Shown: positions 18,001 to 26,704, counted from the stretch's first letter. The stretch: DNA of 64,000 bases from DATKHR01 sp036557365 (GCA_036557365.1 DATBHR010000109.1:1-64000), one strand, 5' to 3'. Numbers and translations: made by a program. The notes: generated from the letters alone by a model not told the origin.

Positions 18001-19650
18001 CTCCTCGACGTACGGGATCGCCCCCATCGTTGCCGGCGAGCGGCCGCCCGAGGACAGGCGGTCCGGCGGAAGATGGGCGGTCCCCGTGCGAATCGTCACG
18101 GTGAACGCCGTGCCGCGGCCTTCATCGCTTTTGACCTCGGCCGTACCGCCATGCAGACGCGCGAGCTCCTGCACTAGCGCGAGACCAATCCCGGTGCCCT
18201 CCTGCGTCCGCGCACGCTCCTGCTTGACGCGATGGAATCGCTCGAAGACGCGCCCGACCTCTGCCGCGGCAATCCCGACGCCCGTATCCGAGACGCGAAG
18301 CTCGACGCGGTCGCCGCGCCATCGCAGCTCGACGCGAATCTCACCCTCGAACGTGAACTTGAAGGCGTTCGACAGGAGGTTGAGGACAATTTTTTCCCAC
18401 ATGTCGCGGTCGACGTAGACCGGCTGTGGTAGCGGCGGACAGTCGACGATGAGCGCGAGACCGGCGCGCTCGGTCGCCGACCGGAATGCGCTCGCCAAAT
18501 CGGTGGTGAGCGTCGCGAGATCGGTCGGCTGGTAGGTGGCGTCGATGCGGCCCGCCTCGATCCGCGAGAACTCCAGGAGCGAGTTCACCAGGCGCAGCAG
18601 TCTCAGCGCGTTGCGATGCGCGGTGTCGATCCGCTCGCGCTGTTCGGCCGGGAGCGACCCGCTTTCGGCCAGACTGTCTTCGAGCGGACCGACCATCAGC
18701 GTCAGCGGCGTCCGGAATTCATGGCTGACGTTATTGAAGAACGCCGTCTTCGCGCGATCGATCGCCGACAGCGCCTCGACACGCTGCCGCTCCGCCTCGT
18801 ACGCCCGCGCGTTCGTGAGCGCCATCGCCAGCTGATCGACGACGAGGTCGAGGAAGTTCCGGTAGTTGTCGTCGAAGGGGCGCCGCGGATTGATGCCGAC
18901 GATCAGTCGCCCGGTCCGGCCGCCGGTCGATGGGATGGACAGCGGCTTGATGAGATCCGGCTTCGCGCCCGAAAGACGACGCTGGGCATCGGGCGTTGCC
19001 GCCTGCAACTCATCCTCCAGATACGCCAGCGCAAAGGCGACATCGTCCGGTTTTGCGGCCAGCGTCTGCATCGCCAGGAGGCAGGCGTCACGTTCGGTTC
19101 GGGCCGTCGCGTTGCGCGCGGCCAGATCGCGCAGCAGACCGAGGCGTCGCTCGCCCACGACGCGTTCGGTCGTTTCCGTGACGATGCAGAAGACGCCGCC
19201 GACGGTGCCGGATTCGACGCGGACCGGGTCGTACGAGACGTCGAAGTACGTCTCCTCGACGAAACCGTAGCGCTCGATCTCGAAGAGCAGATCGCGCGCG
19301 CAGAACGCCTCGCCGGTCCGCACGACGCCTTCGAGCAGCGGGTGCAGCTGGTTGTCCCAGATCTCGCTCCAGGCCTCGCGGCCGGGGCGTCCGAGCGCTT
19401 CAGGATGCTTGGCGCCGAAAACCGGTCGATATGGGTCGTTGTACAGGACGACGAATTCGGGCCCCCAGAACAGCACGATCTGCGCCTTCGAGGGCAGCAG
19501 CATGCTCACGGTGCTTCGCAGGCTCTGAGGCCAGGTGTCGGGCGAACCAAGGGCGGTCCTCGACCAATCCAGGGCCCGCATCCGGGCGCCCATTTCACCG
19601 CCGCCCGCAAGAAACGTGAGCTGTGATGGATTGACGACCGGCCTCTTCAT
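15049..19650 (-). CDS. Hybrid histidine kinase with two kinase cores and two receivers
   Basis: A 1533-residue cytosolic multi-domain sensor with no transmembrane segment. The order is: PAS-like domain (about 20-165), GAF-like segment (165-290), HisKA with SHEFRTPLT (His near 310) and HATPase (to 525), receiver with VVTDVMMP (Asp near 631), PAS (725-850), PAS (855-975), GAF (995-1145), second HisKA with SLSHELRTPLN (His near 1158) and HATPase (to 1395), and a final receiver with VVADLGMP (Asp near 1454). Both kinase cores keep their N and G boxes, so both may work. It could integrate several intracellular cues in one phosphorelay. ATG 19650 is preferred over a TTG at 19674. Confidence 0.9.
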   Translation of the reverse strand: MKRPVVNPSQLTFLAGGGEMGARMRALDWSRTALGSPDTWPQSLRSTVSMLLPSKAQIVLFWGPEFVVLYNDPYRPVFGAKHPEALGRPGREAWSEIWDNQLHPLLEGVVRTGEAFCARDLLFEIERYGFVEETYFDVSYDPVRVESGTVGGVFCIVTETTERVVGERRLGLLRDLAARNATARTERDACLLAMQTLAAKPDDVAFALAYLEDELQAATPDAQRRLSGAKPDLIKPLSIPSTGGRTGRLIVGINPRRPFDDNYRNFLDLVVDQLAMALTNARAYEAERQRVEALSAIDRAKTAFFNNVSHEFRTPLTLMVGPLEDSLAESGSLPAEQRERIDTAHRNALRLLRLVNSLLEFSRIEAGRIDATYQPTDLATLTTDLASAFRSATERAGLALIVDCPPLPQPVYVDRDMWEKIVLNLLSNAFKFTFEGEIRVELRWRGDRVELRVSDTGVGIAAAEVGRVFERFHRVKQERARTQEGTGIGLALVQELARLHGGTAEVKSDEGRGTAFTVTIRTGTAHLPPDRLSSGGRSPATMGAIPYVEEALRWLPSTDRRGSPHPDVLALPVESDAALARARVLIADDNADMRDYLARILGQYYRVEVVANGRAALDRIHEDAPDLVVTDVMMPALDGFGLLATVRADARTRSLPIVMLSARAGVEARIEGLQAGADDYLVKPFTARELLASVTSQLEMARVRRESERALRDQSDQNLTLINRAPLGIFLVDADFRIAEVNPVAQPVFENIPGGAIGRNFDEVAHLLWQKEYADEMARTFRRTLETGEPYVNADGGGLRIDRGVADHYEWRVDRITVLNGRFGLVCYFRDISAQKRASAASAYLAALVDSADDVIIAKDLDGIIQWCNGAAERVFGYSSQELVGQPVRILIPPERQSEEDDILARLRRGERVEHFETVRMAKNGRRLDMALTISPVRDEAGRIIGASKIGRDITAAKRAEAERIRLLQENAAVTETLNDVGAIVASDLDRTTIVQAVTDAATELTTAEFGAFFYNVIDERGEAYTLYTISGVPRDVFSKFPMPRNTELFEPTFKGTNVVRSADITKDPRYGHNAPYHGMPPGHLPVRSYLAVPVKGHGGDVIGGLFFGHSEVGRFDEHHERLALGVASWASVALENARLYTSVQEASRLKDEFLASLSHELRTPLNAILGYARMLRTGIIAPEKKQKAVDTIERNATSLTQIVEDVLDISRIVSGKIRLNVQPVEFPTIVRNAIDVVAPAVEAKGVRVETVIDPLAAPVSGDPERLQQVLWNLLSNAVKFTNRGGRVQIRLERVDSHVELTVSDTGIGIAPEFLPHVFERFRQADAGITRERGGLGLGLSIARQLTEMHGGTIEVSSAGLGHGATFRVKLPLMIVQPGRDEPPRVHPRSAAGAADVTAASLEGIHVLAVDDEPDALALVSEVLEAAGAQVTTAVSADTALDTLMNEVPDVVVADLGMPRVDGFQFIDRVRHHVNLRVREVPAAALTAYARSEDRMKALRAGFQIHLAKPIDPAELITTIAALAKRVVVKDPH

Positions 19651-19710
19651 CAGGAAAGACACATTTCGATGCAAACCTCGGCCCAGGTTCGGGACGCAAG
19701 CTCAACAATC

Positions 19711-20628
19711 TCAACTGGCTGGTCGTCCGCGCTCGTACCATCGAAGCACGCGCAACGCCCGCAGCGTGTTCCAGCGGCTTGGCTCGCCGGGCGATTCGCC
19801 GACCGGAATGGCGTAGCCCTCGTCGTGCGCGGCATCGAGGAGCCACCGACCGTCCACCTGCTGCCTGCCCTCGATGACGCCCACGGCATCGTTCAGGCGC
19901 GAATCGGGTTCGACCCCGGCGTTTCGCAGGTAATCGAGCCCTCGAAGGACATCATAGTGATACCTCGGAGGGAACGCGAACGTCAGGAACGCCGGATTCG
20001 CGGGTTCTCCGGTCGAGAGCCGCCGGAAGAGGCGCCGCTCGAGCAAATACTCCTCACCTCTACGTCTGGCAGCGGCAATGTCCGGCGCGGATCCGATCGC
20101 GCGCTCGTACTCGAGCAGACCCTCCAGGACGCAAATCGTGGTGTGGTACGACGAGCGCCTGCTCTTCGGCGCATCGCAGTTCCATCCCCCATCGTCGAGC
20201 TGCTCGCCGAGCAGGCGATGGGCGAGGCTGTCCGCCGGATGTCCGAAGTACCCGCCGAGCGCGAGCGTTCCGCCGTTGATGCACGGCTCGACCTCGCCTT
20301 CGAAAAAAGGCTTCGCGCCAAACTCCTTGTCCCAGCGGAAGCCCGTCGCGAGGCGCGTCATCGCGGCCGCGACATCCGGATCGGAAGGATCGGCGCCGCT
20401 CGCGCGCAGGAGTTGCGGCGTGAAAAGCGTCGGCAGCCAGTCGGGCGCGTCGTCGCGATGCCACGCGCCATCAGATCCCTGGCTGGCAAGGACGCGCGCG
20501 CCGATGCCTTCGCGCGGAACGCGGGCGCGCTCTGCGGCGACAGCCACCGGATCCGCGTCCGTGAGATCGCGCATCGTCTGCCAGCGTATCGCTGGGTCTG
20601 AATCGAGCAGCCACGCGATGGTGTCCAT
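19711..20628 (-). CDS. Alpha/alpha-toroid protein (squalene-cyclase-like repeats)
   Basis: A 305-residue soluble protein made of helical repeats like those of the prenyltransferase/squalene cyclase toroid. The QW-type segments GSDGAWH, LDDGGWNCD and QVDGRWLLD, separated by helices such as TTICVLEGLLEYERAIG, support this. It lacks the DxDD or other catalytic acids I would expect of a triterpene cyclase and is only half the usual length, so an enzymatic role is unproven. The start is the ATG at 20628. It lies directly upstream of the large hybrid kinase on the same strand. Confidence 0.7.
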   Translation of the reverse strand: MDTIAWLLDSDPAIRWQTMRDLTDADPVAVAAERARVPREGIGARVLASQGSDGAWHRDDAPDWLPTLFTPQLLRASGADPSDPDVAAAMTRLATGFRWDKEFGAKPFFEGEVEPCINGGTLALGGYFGHPADSLAHRLLGEQLDDGGWNCDAPKSRRSSYHTTICVLEGLLEYERAIGSAPDIAAARRRGEEYLLERRLFRRLSTGEPANPAFLTFAFPPRYHYDVLRGLDYLRNAGVEPDSRLNDAVGVIEGRQQVDGRWLLDAAHDEGYAIPVGESPGEPSRWNTLRALRVLRWYERGRPAS

Positions 20629-20673
20629 CGCGGCGATGTTATCGCAGACGAGCAGACACGAAACGTGAAGAGG

Positions 20674-21643
20674 TCAGCGCGCTGCCGCGGCCGGCGTCTT
20701 TTCGAGCGACGCCTTGACGGCGCCGAGTGCTTTTTCGAGTCCGGACCGCGTCTTGTCGACGACGACCTTGCGCAGGATCGATCCCTTGATGCCGGTCAAT
20801 CCGTCCTGCTCCGAGCCTTTGAGCGTCAACAGATAGAACCCGGTAGCGTTCGGTTTCGACGTGTCCTCGACGCAGACCGACACGTCGAGCGCGGTGTGGA
20901 AGTAGTGAGCCGAAGTCGACCTTTTCCCAGTAGAAGAAGCTGTCGGCGCCCGGCAGATCGGCGTTGGGATAGTTCAGCAGATATTGCCGCAGCTCCGGCA
21001 GCACGTTCGGCAATTCGGCGGCGCGGCCGATCATCGTCTGGAACTGCTCGGTCACGAGCGCGGGGCGATCCTTGTCGCGGTAGACGCCGAGCGCCTTGTT
21101 GCCACCCCGACGGTACTTCTGAATGAGGCGAAGAATCCGTTCGCGCGCGAGCGCGTTCACCTGATTCGCCGCGTCGGGCTTCGACCAGTCCACCGCGTCG
21201 CGGAACGCGTCAATCGACGCGCTGGGCAACTGCACGTCGCAGTCTCCCTCGCGGCACGACTTCAGCGCCTTGATGTCATCGGGATCGATCGTCAGACCGG
21301 CCAGATCGGCGGGCGTCGCTGTCGGCGCGATCTCGCCGACGGCGAGATATCCGGGCGTTCCCGACAGCCGCGACACGTTGCGCGCGGACTTGATGTACTC
21401 CGCAGACGACGCCTGAATGCGGATCGCGCCGAACACGTAGATCTCGGACGACTCGCCCCACGAGAGAACCTTCGCCACGGGACGGCCCGCGTCGAGATCG
21501 GCGCGCTGCTGAGAGCTCAGCCCGAGGCGTGTCAGGAGCGCGGACAACGACGATGGAAGGGGTGCCTGTGACGTCGTGACGACTCCGCAAATGATCGTCA
21601 TAACAACGGTCGCCAAGCCGCCAGCTGTCGTCGTCGATGTCAT
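20674..21643 (-). pseudogene. Disrupted gene for a secreted hypothetical protein
   Basis: The first part (21643 to about 20905) encodes a signal peptide (LATVVMTIICGVVTTSQA) and about 240 ordinary residues ending in FFYWEKVDFG. The frame then turns into an Arg-rich run typical of out-of-frame reading. The natural-looking C-terminal part (HYFHTALDVSVCVED, GFYLLTLKGSEQDGLTG and a helical end EKALGAVKASLEKTP) continues in another frame to a stop at 20674. The switch lies near 20905-20925. From the family pattern I recall, some 25-30 residues between the two parts also seem to be missing, so an out-of-frame deletion is likelier than a single sequencing error. The function is unknown. Confidence 0.65.
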
Positions 21644-21742
21644 CCGGGTCCAACTTAGCAAAATGTGCTCCGCCGCCTGAGCGATTTGGATCGCGATGCC
21701 GATGCGCCTGCAAGCTCAGCACGGGCGCGCGACGCGCAGGTC

Positions 21743-22726
21743 CTACGACCAGCCGAGGGAGCTGCGATGGGCCCAGTACTCCGCGGGAGGCGTCGCCAGG
21801 TCGGGCCAGTCGCCTGCAGTTTCCGCGAGATCCGCGCCGCGCAGATTGCTGGCGAGTTGCCCGACGGTGACCGCTCCCGACAGGACGACGTCGACCCAGG
21901 AATTCGCGAGCGCCGCGGCGATCGCGGCAACATCGGGCGTGGTGCCGTGAGCGGCGGCGTAATCCAGCAGGCGCGCCGATTTTTCAGAGCTCTCGCGTCC
22001 GCTCAAGCGGCCATTGGCCAACGCTTCTTTGACAATGACGCCGAGCCCTGCGGCCCTGGCGTCCGCCAACGCCGCGCCTGACGACGGTTCGAGCAGGCTC
22101 CACGTCGCCTGAACAACGTCGAACAGCGCTCCGCGCGTCGCGTTCACATCGAGCGCGAGGCGGATCACGTCCGCCTGCCTCGGTCCCGTAACGGTTAGTC
22201 CGATCGCGAGTCCTTCGGACCGCAGCCGCGCGAGCTCGTCCAGGACGCGCCCGTCCTCGAGCACGCCGCTTTCAATCGTCGCTGAATGAATTTGATAGAG
22301 CCGGAGGTGGTCACCGAGCAACATGCGGCTCTCGCCGACTTGTCGTCCCAGCGCGTCGAGCGACAGGTCTTTCACTTCGTGAACGGGCGCGTCGAGGCGC
22401 CACGATCCGACGTACGAGTAGCCCCACTTCGAACCAATCGTCAACGCGTCGCGTGACACCTCGCGCAAGCGCAGCCAGCTGGCTAGAAACGTCTCGGCCA
22501 ATCCGTACGAGCGTGCAGCGTCCACGTATCGAACGCCGGCCGCGCGTGCGGCGTCGAGCATCCCATGACATCGCTTCTCCATCGCGGCGACGCTGCGCTC
22601 TCCGCCGTAGTCCTGATCGCGTCCGAGATTGATGTAGGCGGGCCTGCCGAGCGCGGCGAGGCCGAGGCCGATTCGACTGACGCGCAATCCGGTTGACCCG
22701 AGAAGACGAGGACCGATCGCGCTCAC
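21743..22726 (-). CDS. Aldo/keto reductase
   Basis: A second AKR-superfamily oxidoreductase, 327 residues from the GTG at 22726. The TTG at 22753 would add nine residues, but the family normally begins just before LGSTGLRVSRIGLG. The catalytic Asp and Tyr are in YVDAARSYGLAE, the Lys in GSKWGYSY and the His in LRLYQIHSA. It is not closely similar to the AKR at 2422 and looks more like the galactose-dehydrogenase-like AKR branch; the substrate is undetermined. It diverges from the hydrolase at 22867. Confidence 0.87.
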   Translation of the reverse strand: MSAIGPRLLGSTGLRVSRIGLGLAALGRPAYINLGRDQDYGGERSVAAMEKRCHGMLDAARAAGVRYVDAARSYGLAETFLASWLRLREVSRDALTIGSKWGYSYVGSWRLDAPVHEVKDLSLDALGRQVGESRMLLGDHLRLYQIHSATIESGVLEDGRVLDELARLRSEGLAIGLTVTGPRQADVIRLALDVNATRGALFDVVQATWSLLEPSSGAALADARAAGLGVIVKEALANGRLSGRESSEKSARLLDYAAAHGTTPDVAAIAAALANSWVDVVLSGAVTVGQLASNLRGADLAETAGDWPDLATPPAEYWAHRSSLGWS

Positions 22727-22806
22727 AAACAATCGTGAGGGGTGATCGCGCAACTTGGGGAACCAGCTCGAGCGTAGTCCAGAGTCGCACGCACGTAGAG
22801 CACACT

Positions 22807-22822
22807 AGACACTCCTGTGTCT
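22807..22822. promoter_or_regulatory. Inverted repeat upstream of hydrolase gene
   Basis: A perfect 6-bp inverted repeat with a 4-base centre (AGACACTCCTGTGTCT) sits in the divergent intergenic region, 45 bases before the hydrolase start. Its size fits a dimeric repressor site, but no regulator can be assigned. Confidence 0.3.
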
Positions 22823-22866
22823 GCACCGACCCGCACACGTCGCCTCGGGACGAAGGAGAGCCTCTC

Positions 22867-23718
22867 ATGACGAAGCCTACTGCCGCCGAATCCAACGGTC
22901 ACAGCATCACCGTCGCTGACGGAACCGAAATTTATTACAAGGACTGGGGATCGGGACAGCCTGTGGTGTTCAGTCACGGCTGGCCGCTGAACGCGGACGC
23001 CTGGGAAGACCAGATGGTGTTTCTCGGACAGCACGGGTACCGATGCATCGCGCACGATCGACGCGGCCACGGACGCTCGAGTCAGCCGTGGAACGGCAAC
23101 GAGATGAACACCTATGCCGATGACCTGGCCGCGCTTGTGGAAGCGCTCGATCTGCACGGCGCCGCGCACGTCGGTCACTCGACAGGCGGCGGCGAGGTTG
23201 CCCGCTACATCGGCCGCCACGGCACCGCGCGCGTCGCAAAGGTTGTCCTGATCGGCGCGGTGACGCCGCTGATGCTGAAAACGGCGGCGAATCCCGGCGG
23301 CCTGCCGATGGACGCGTTCGACGGCATCCGCGCGGGAGTGCTGTCGGATCGATCGCAGTTCTTCAAGGACTTGAGCGGACCGTTCTACGGCGCCAATCGA
23401 GCGGGCGCGAAGGTTTCGCAGGGCGTTCGCGATACGTTCTGGATGCAGGGCATGCAAGCCGGCTTCAAGGGCGTCGTCGACTGCATCAAGGCCTTCTCCG
23501 AAACCGACTTCACCGAAGACTTGAAAAAAAATGACCGGCCAACGCTGATCATGCACGGCGACGATGACCAGATCGTGCCGATTGGTGCGTCGGCGAAAGA
23601 ATCGGTCAAGCTGGTAAAGGGATCGACGCTGAAGATCTATCCGGGCTTCTCGCACGGCATGTGCACGGTCAACAAAGATCAGATCAACGCCGACCTGCTG
23701 GCATTTCTCCAGCGTTGA
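22867..23718 (+). CDS. Alpha/beta hydrolase, non-heme chloroperoxidase-like
   Basis: A 283-residue alpha/beta-hydrolase of the cofactor-free haloperoxidase/esterase type. It shows the oxyanion segment FSHGWPLNADAWE, the nucleophile elbow GHSTGGGE, the acid in HGDDDQIVP and the catalytic His in GFSHGM, so the triad is complete. These enzymes hydrolyse esters and can form peracids from hydrogen peroxide and short carboxylic acids. ATG 22867 is preceded by GAAGGAGA. No signal peptide is seen, so it is probably cytosolic. A small inverted repeat lies in its upstream region. Confidence 0.9.
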   Translation: MTKPTAAESNGHSITVADGTEIYYKDWGSGQPVVFSHGWPLNADAWEDQMVFLGQHGYRCIAHDRRGHGRSSQPWNGNEMNTYADDLAALVEALDLHGAAHVGHSTGGGEVARYIGRHGTARVAKVVLIGAVTPLMLKTAANPGGLPMDAFDGIRAGVLSDRSQFFKDLSGPFYGANRAGAKVSQGVRDTFWMQGMQAGFKGVVDCIKAFSETDFTEDLKKNDRPTLIMHGDDDQIVPIGASAKESVKLVKGSTLKIYPGFSHGMCTVNKDQINADLLAFLQR

Positions 23719-23766
23719 TCGCCAGCTCGACAGAATCCTGGCATACCGATGGCATGACACGTCTGT

Positions 23767-24348
23767 ATGCAGGATCTCAGGAAACAGATCCGGACGCTCG
23801 AGCGCGAACTGGGAACCGAGTGGCAGGAAGAGCGCCAGCGCTGGCGGTACCGCGTCGAAGCGGGGCGTGTGCGCTTCGAGCAGGACGTCCGGCTCGCGCA
23901 TCGCCGGCTCAAGCAGAGCATCCCGCGCTTCCTGCGCGAAAGCGATCCACTGAGCCTGCTGACCGCGCCGGTCATCTACTCGCTCATCGTCCCGATTGCG
24001 ATCGTCGACGCCTGGATCACGGCGTATCAGTACCTCTGTTTCCGCGCCTACGGCATCCCTCGCGTCGATCGCAACACCTTCATCGTCATCGACCGTCAGC
24101 ACCTTGCGTATCTGAACTCAATCGAGAAACTCAATTGCATGTACTGCGGCTACGCCAACGGCGTGTTCGCGTACGTGCGCGAGATCGCGGGACGTACCGA
24201 GCAGTACTGGTGTCCCATTCGCCACGCGAAGCGCGTACGGGATCCGCATCTGCACTACCGTGAGTTCGTCGAGTTCGGCGACGCGCACGGCTACCACCGC
24301 CGGCTTCCTGTTCTTCGCGCCGAGATTCGACGCGAGCGACAAGGATAG
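23767..24348 (+). CDS. Hypothetical protein with CxxC and Cys-Pro motifs
   Basis: A 193-residue protein that I cannot assign to a named family. An N-terminal charged coiled-coil-like helix (residues 1-58) leads into a hydrophobic segment (LLTAPVIYSLIVPIAIVDAW), then a compact domain with conserved-looking Cys/His motifs: LNCMYCGYANG and, 35 residues later, YWCPIRHAKR. Three cysteines and a His in this arrangement could bind zinc or an iron-sulfur cluster at the membrane surface. It starts 48 bases after the hydrolase gene on the same strand and may share its transcript. Confidence 0.7.
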   Translation: MQDLRKQIRTLERELGTEWQEERQRWRYRVEAGRVRFEQDVRLAHRRLKQSIPRFLRESDPLSLLTAPVIYSLIVPIAIVDAWITAYQYLCFRAYGIPRVDRNTFIVIDRQHLAYLNSIEKLNCMYCGYANGVFAYVREIAGRTEQYWCPIRHAKRVRDPHLHYREFVEFGDAHGYHRRLPVLRAEIRRERQG

Positions 24349-24360
24349 GAATCGCGCCGC

Positions 24361-25143
24361 TCAGCCGCCGGACGCGGGCACCAGCGCGATTGCGCGCACC
24401 GGACTTCCGCTTCCGCTGACGATCTTGAGCGGCGCCGCAACCACGATGGCACCCCTCGCCGGCAGTTGATCGAGATTGCAGAGGCTCGCGAGGCCGAACC
24501 TGCCGCTGCCGTGCATGATCGAGTGGTTGGGAAAGGGCGGATCAAACGTGGCCGCCTGGCCTGCGTCCGTGCCGATCGTTTCGACGCCGACGCCGAGGAC
24601 ATCGCGCTCGTTCGCGAGCAGGCGCGAGGCCGCCGCGTCGAATCCCGGGCTGTGCGGACCGTCCGCAGCGGCGTTGATGAACTCCACCGGATCGGTGCGG
24701 CGGCTCCAGCCGGTGCGAAGCAGCACCCACGCGCCCGCCGGAATGCGTCCGTGATCGCGCTCCCATCGTTCGATGCGTTCGACCGTCAGCAGGAAATCGG
24801 CGTTTCGTTCCACGTCTCCGGTCACGTCGATGACGGCTGCCGGCCCGACGAACCGCTGCGCGGCAATCGTGTCGCACGCGTTCTCGTGTCGATCCTTGCC
24901 GGTCACCCAGTGAATCGGTGCGTCGAAGTGCGTCCCGGTGTGCTCGCCGAAGCGAAGCGTGTTCCAGTACCACGCCGGCCCTCGTTCGTCGTAGCGCGAA
25001 ATCGTTTCGATCGTCACGCCCGGCGAGGGCGCGAACATCGGCGGCAGTCCGATGACCGGCGTCGCCGGCCCGAGCGGCTGCGAGAGATCCACGACCCTGA
25101 CGGCGCCGCCCGCGAGCGCGTCGGCGAGTTCAATGAGCACCAT
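24361..25143 (-). CDS. Cyclase-family metal hydrolase (kynurenine formamidase-like)
   Basis: A 260-residue member of the cyclase superfamily, which includes bacterial kynurenine formamidase. The hallmark HTGTHFDAPIHW (about residues 68-79) gives the metal-binding His and Asp. VLLRTGWSR, the GVGVETIGTD region and the NHSIMHGSG segment also match the fold. Members hydrolyse amides or lactone-like bonds with Zn or Mn. No tryptophan-degradation gene lies nearby, so formamidase activity is not implied. It converges on the Cys-motif protein gene with 12 bases between stops. Confidence 0.87.
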   Translation of the reverse strand: MVLIELADALAGGAVRVVDLSQPLGPATPVIGLPPMFAPSPGVTIETISRYDERGPAWYWNTLRFGEHTGTHFDAPIHWVTGKDRHENACDTIAAQRFVGPAAVIDVTGDVERNADFLLTVERIERWERDHGRIPAGAWVLLRTGWSRRTDPVEFINAAADGPHSPGFDAAASRLLANERDVLGVGVETIGTDAGQAATFDPPFPNHSIMHGSGRFGLASLCNLDQLPARGAIVVAAPLKIVSGSGSPVRAIALVPASGG

Positions 25144-25361
25144 TGAAGATTCCTGGATTCGTGATTATGCGGACAGCCGGGCCGTCGCGGCAAGCGTCAC
25201 AGCGCCGATGGCGATGACTTTGCTCATCGAGGCCGATCTAAGAGCGTGACGCCACGCATGCAACAGGCATCTGGCGCAACGGACCCGCGTCCGCATCGTG
25301 CGTCGTCTGGCATCGTGAAGAAAGTATGCGCTCTGGAAGACTTTGATCGGGTGTGGCGCCT

Positions 25362-26012
25362 ATGACAAAATCGGCCCTCCATCACGCGAACGGACCTGCC
25401 GTGCACGACGACCACGCGCCGAGCACTCCGGCGGAAATCACTCAGCTGCTGCGAGACTGGCAGGGCGGCAATCGCGATGCGCTCGACCGCCTCGTGCCGA
25501 TCGTCTACGACGAGTTGCACGTCATGGCGGCGCGCCACCTCGCCGGCGAGCGCCGCAGCGGCACGCTACAGACCACGGCGCTCGTCAGCGAAGCGTACCT
25601 GAAGCTCATCGATCAGCGCCGCGTCGACTGGCAGAACCGCGCGCACTTCTTCGCCATCGCCGCGCGGCTGATGCGGCGGATCCTCATCGACGACGCAAGA
25701 CGCCGCCTGCGCGAGAAGCGCGGAGGCGATGCCGTGCAGCTCTCGGTGGACGATCTGCCGATTGCCGCGCAGGCGCCACAGAACGATGCGCTCGACGTCC
25801 TCGAGCTCGATCGCGTGCTGCAGGAGCTCGAACAGCTCGATCCGGACCAGGCGCGCATCGTCGAGCTCCGGTTCTTCGGCGGGCTCACCGTCGAGGAAAC
25901 CGCCGCGGTCGTCGGATCCTCGCCGGCCACCGTGAAGCGCGAGTGGGCGCTCGCGAAAGGATGGCTCCACCGCGCGCTGACGCGGCGGGACGAGCCGCCC
26001 GCCACCTCCTGA
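25362..26012 (+). CDS. ECF sigma factor, TIGR02999 type
   Basis: A 216-residue extracytoplasmic-function sigma factor of the group typical of Acidobacteria and Planctomycetes. Region 2 includes the LVPIVYDELHVMAARHLAGE and ARLMRRILIDDARRRLREKR segments. Region 4 includes VELRFFGGLTVEETAAVVG and the recognition helix around SPATVKREWALAKGWLHRAL. The group usually works with a Ser/Thr kinase instead of a classical anti-sigma factor, but no kinase gene follows here; the next gene is a membrane protein on the other strand. ATG 25362 is chosen; an in-frame GTG at 25353 is possible. Confidence 0.92.
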   Translation: MTKSALHHANGPAVHDDHAPSTPAEITQLLRDWQGGNRDALDRLVPIVYDELHVMAARHLAGERRSGTLQTTALVSEAYLKLIDQRRVDWQNRAHFFAIAARLMRRILIDDARRRLREKRGGDAVQLSVDDLPIAAQAPQNDALDVLELDRVLQELEQLDPDQARIVELRFFGGLTVEETAAVVGSSPATVKREWALAKGWLHRALTRRDEPPATS

Positions 26013-26044
26013 CCGGGATCGCCCGAGCGCCGCGAGGCTCGCCC

Positions 26045-26704
26045 TTAAGGATTCGACGCCGCCGGCGCCTCGTGCGCTTCGTCTGCCGCGGCGCGGATCG
26101 CGGGCGCATGCCGTTTGTACAAGTCGAGCAGCAACTTCTCCGCGAACGCGACCTGGTTCAAATCGTACGCAAGCTGTTTGACGACAACGGCGCGGCTGGA
26201 CGGATCGAAGGCGGCCGTGGACGCGGCGGCAGCCACGACTCTGTCGATGTTTTGCCCGTAGAACGCCTGGACCTGGTAGATCTCCGACAGCGCGGCCACG
26301 AGATCGTAGTCGATGAACCGCAGCGCGCCGGTCGAGAGCGCAGCGTCCCATGCGCCGCGACGCACTTCAGTGGGAAAGTTCATCTTCGTTTCGGCGGGAC
26401 CCTCCGGGCGAGCGGCGACGAACGCCTCGAGCGGCGTCTGCTGAGCGTGTGACAGATCGAGGGCACTGAGCCTGGGGCCCCATTGCTGGTGAAGCGGCAG
26501 AAACGGCTCGACCTGCTTCCTGTTGTGTTCGATTTCGGCTCGAAGGCTCCTGAGCACGCGCGTCGCGAGCTCGTGATTGGCGCGGGCCTCGCGATAGTCC
26601 GCAACGGCAAACGCCAGCCCGACGCTGAGCACGATGAACAGTCCTTCGAGGAGCCAGTGACTCCACGACCCGCCGATCTTGGGCGTGTGCGCATGGATTT
26701 CCAC
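26045..26704 (-). CDS. Membrane-anchored hypothetical protein
   Basis: A 219-residue protein with one N-terminal transmembrane helix (HWLLEGLFIVLSVGLAFAVA) and a long, mostly helical domain (residues 40-205) that probably faces the periplasm. The arrangement (short basic tail, helix, then a charged helical segment such as RSLRAEIEHNRKQVEPFLPL) is common in a widespread uncharacterised family. No catalytic motif is seen. The start is GTG 26704. It converges on the sigma factor gene. Confidence 0.7.
   Translation of the reverse strand: MEIHAHTPKIGGSWSHWLLEGLFIVLSVGLAFAVADYREARANHELATRVLRSLRAEIEHNRKQVEPFLPLHQQWGPRLSALDLSHAQQTPLEAFVAARPEGPAETKMNFPTEVRRGAWDAALSTGALRFIDYDLVAALSEIYQVQAFYGQNIDRVVAAAASTAAFDPSSRAVVVKQLAYDLNQVAFAEKLLLDLYKRHAPAIRAAADEAHEAPAASNP

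Noticed and set aside
16045..18177. 710-residue plus-strand open frame
   Set aside because: Antisense of the large hybrid kinase; long open frames are expected by chance in GC-rich DNA.
25165..25227. 20-residue minus-strand frame with a signal-like sequence (MSKVIAIGAVTLAATARLSA)
   Set aside because: Too short to support; it stops before the cyclase gene and may be chance or a remnant leader.
26018..26045. Weak inverted repeat between the sigma factor and the membrane protein gene
   Set aside because: Only about five base pairs with an interrupted arm; not enough for a terminator call.
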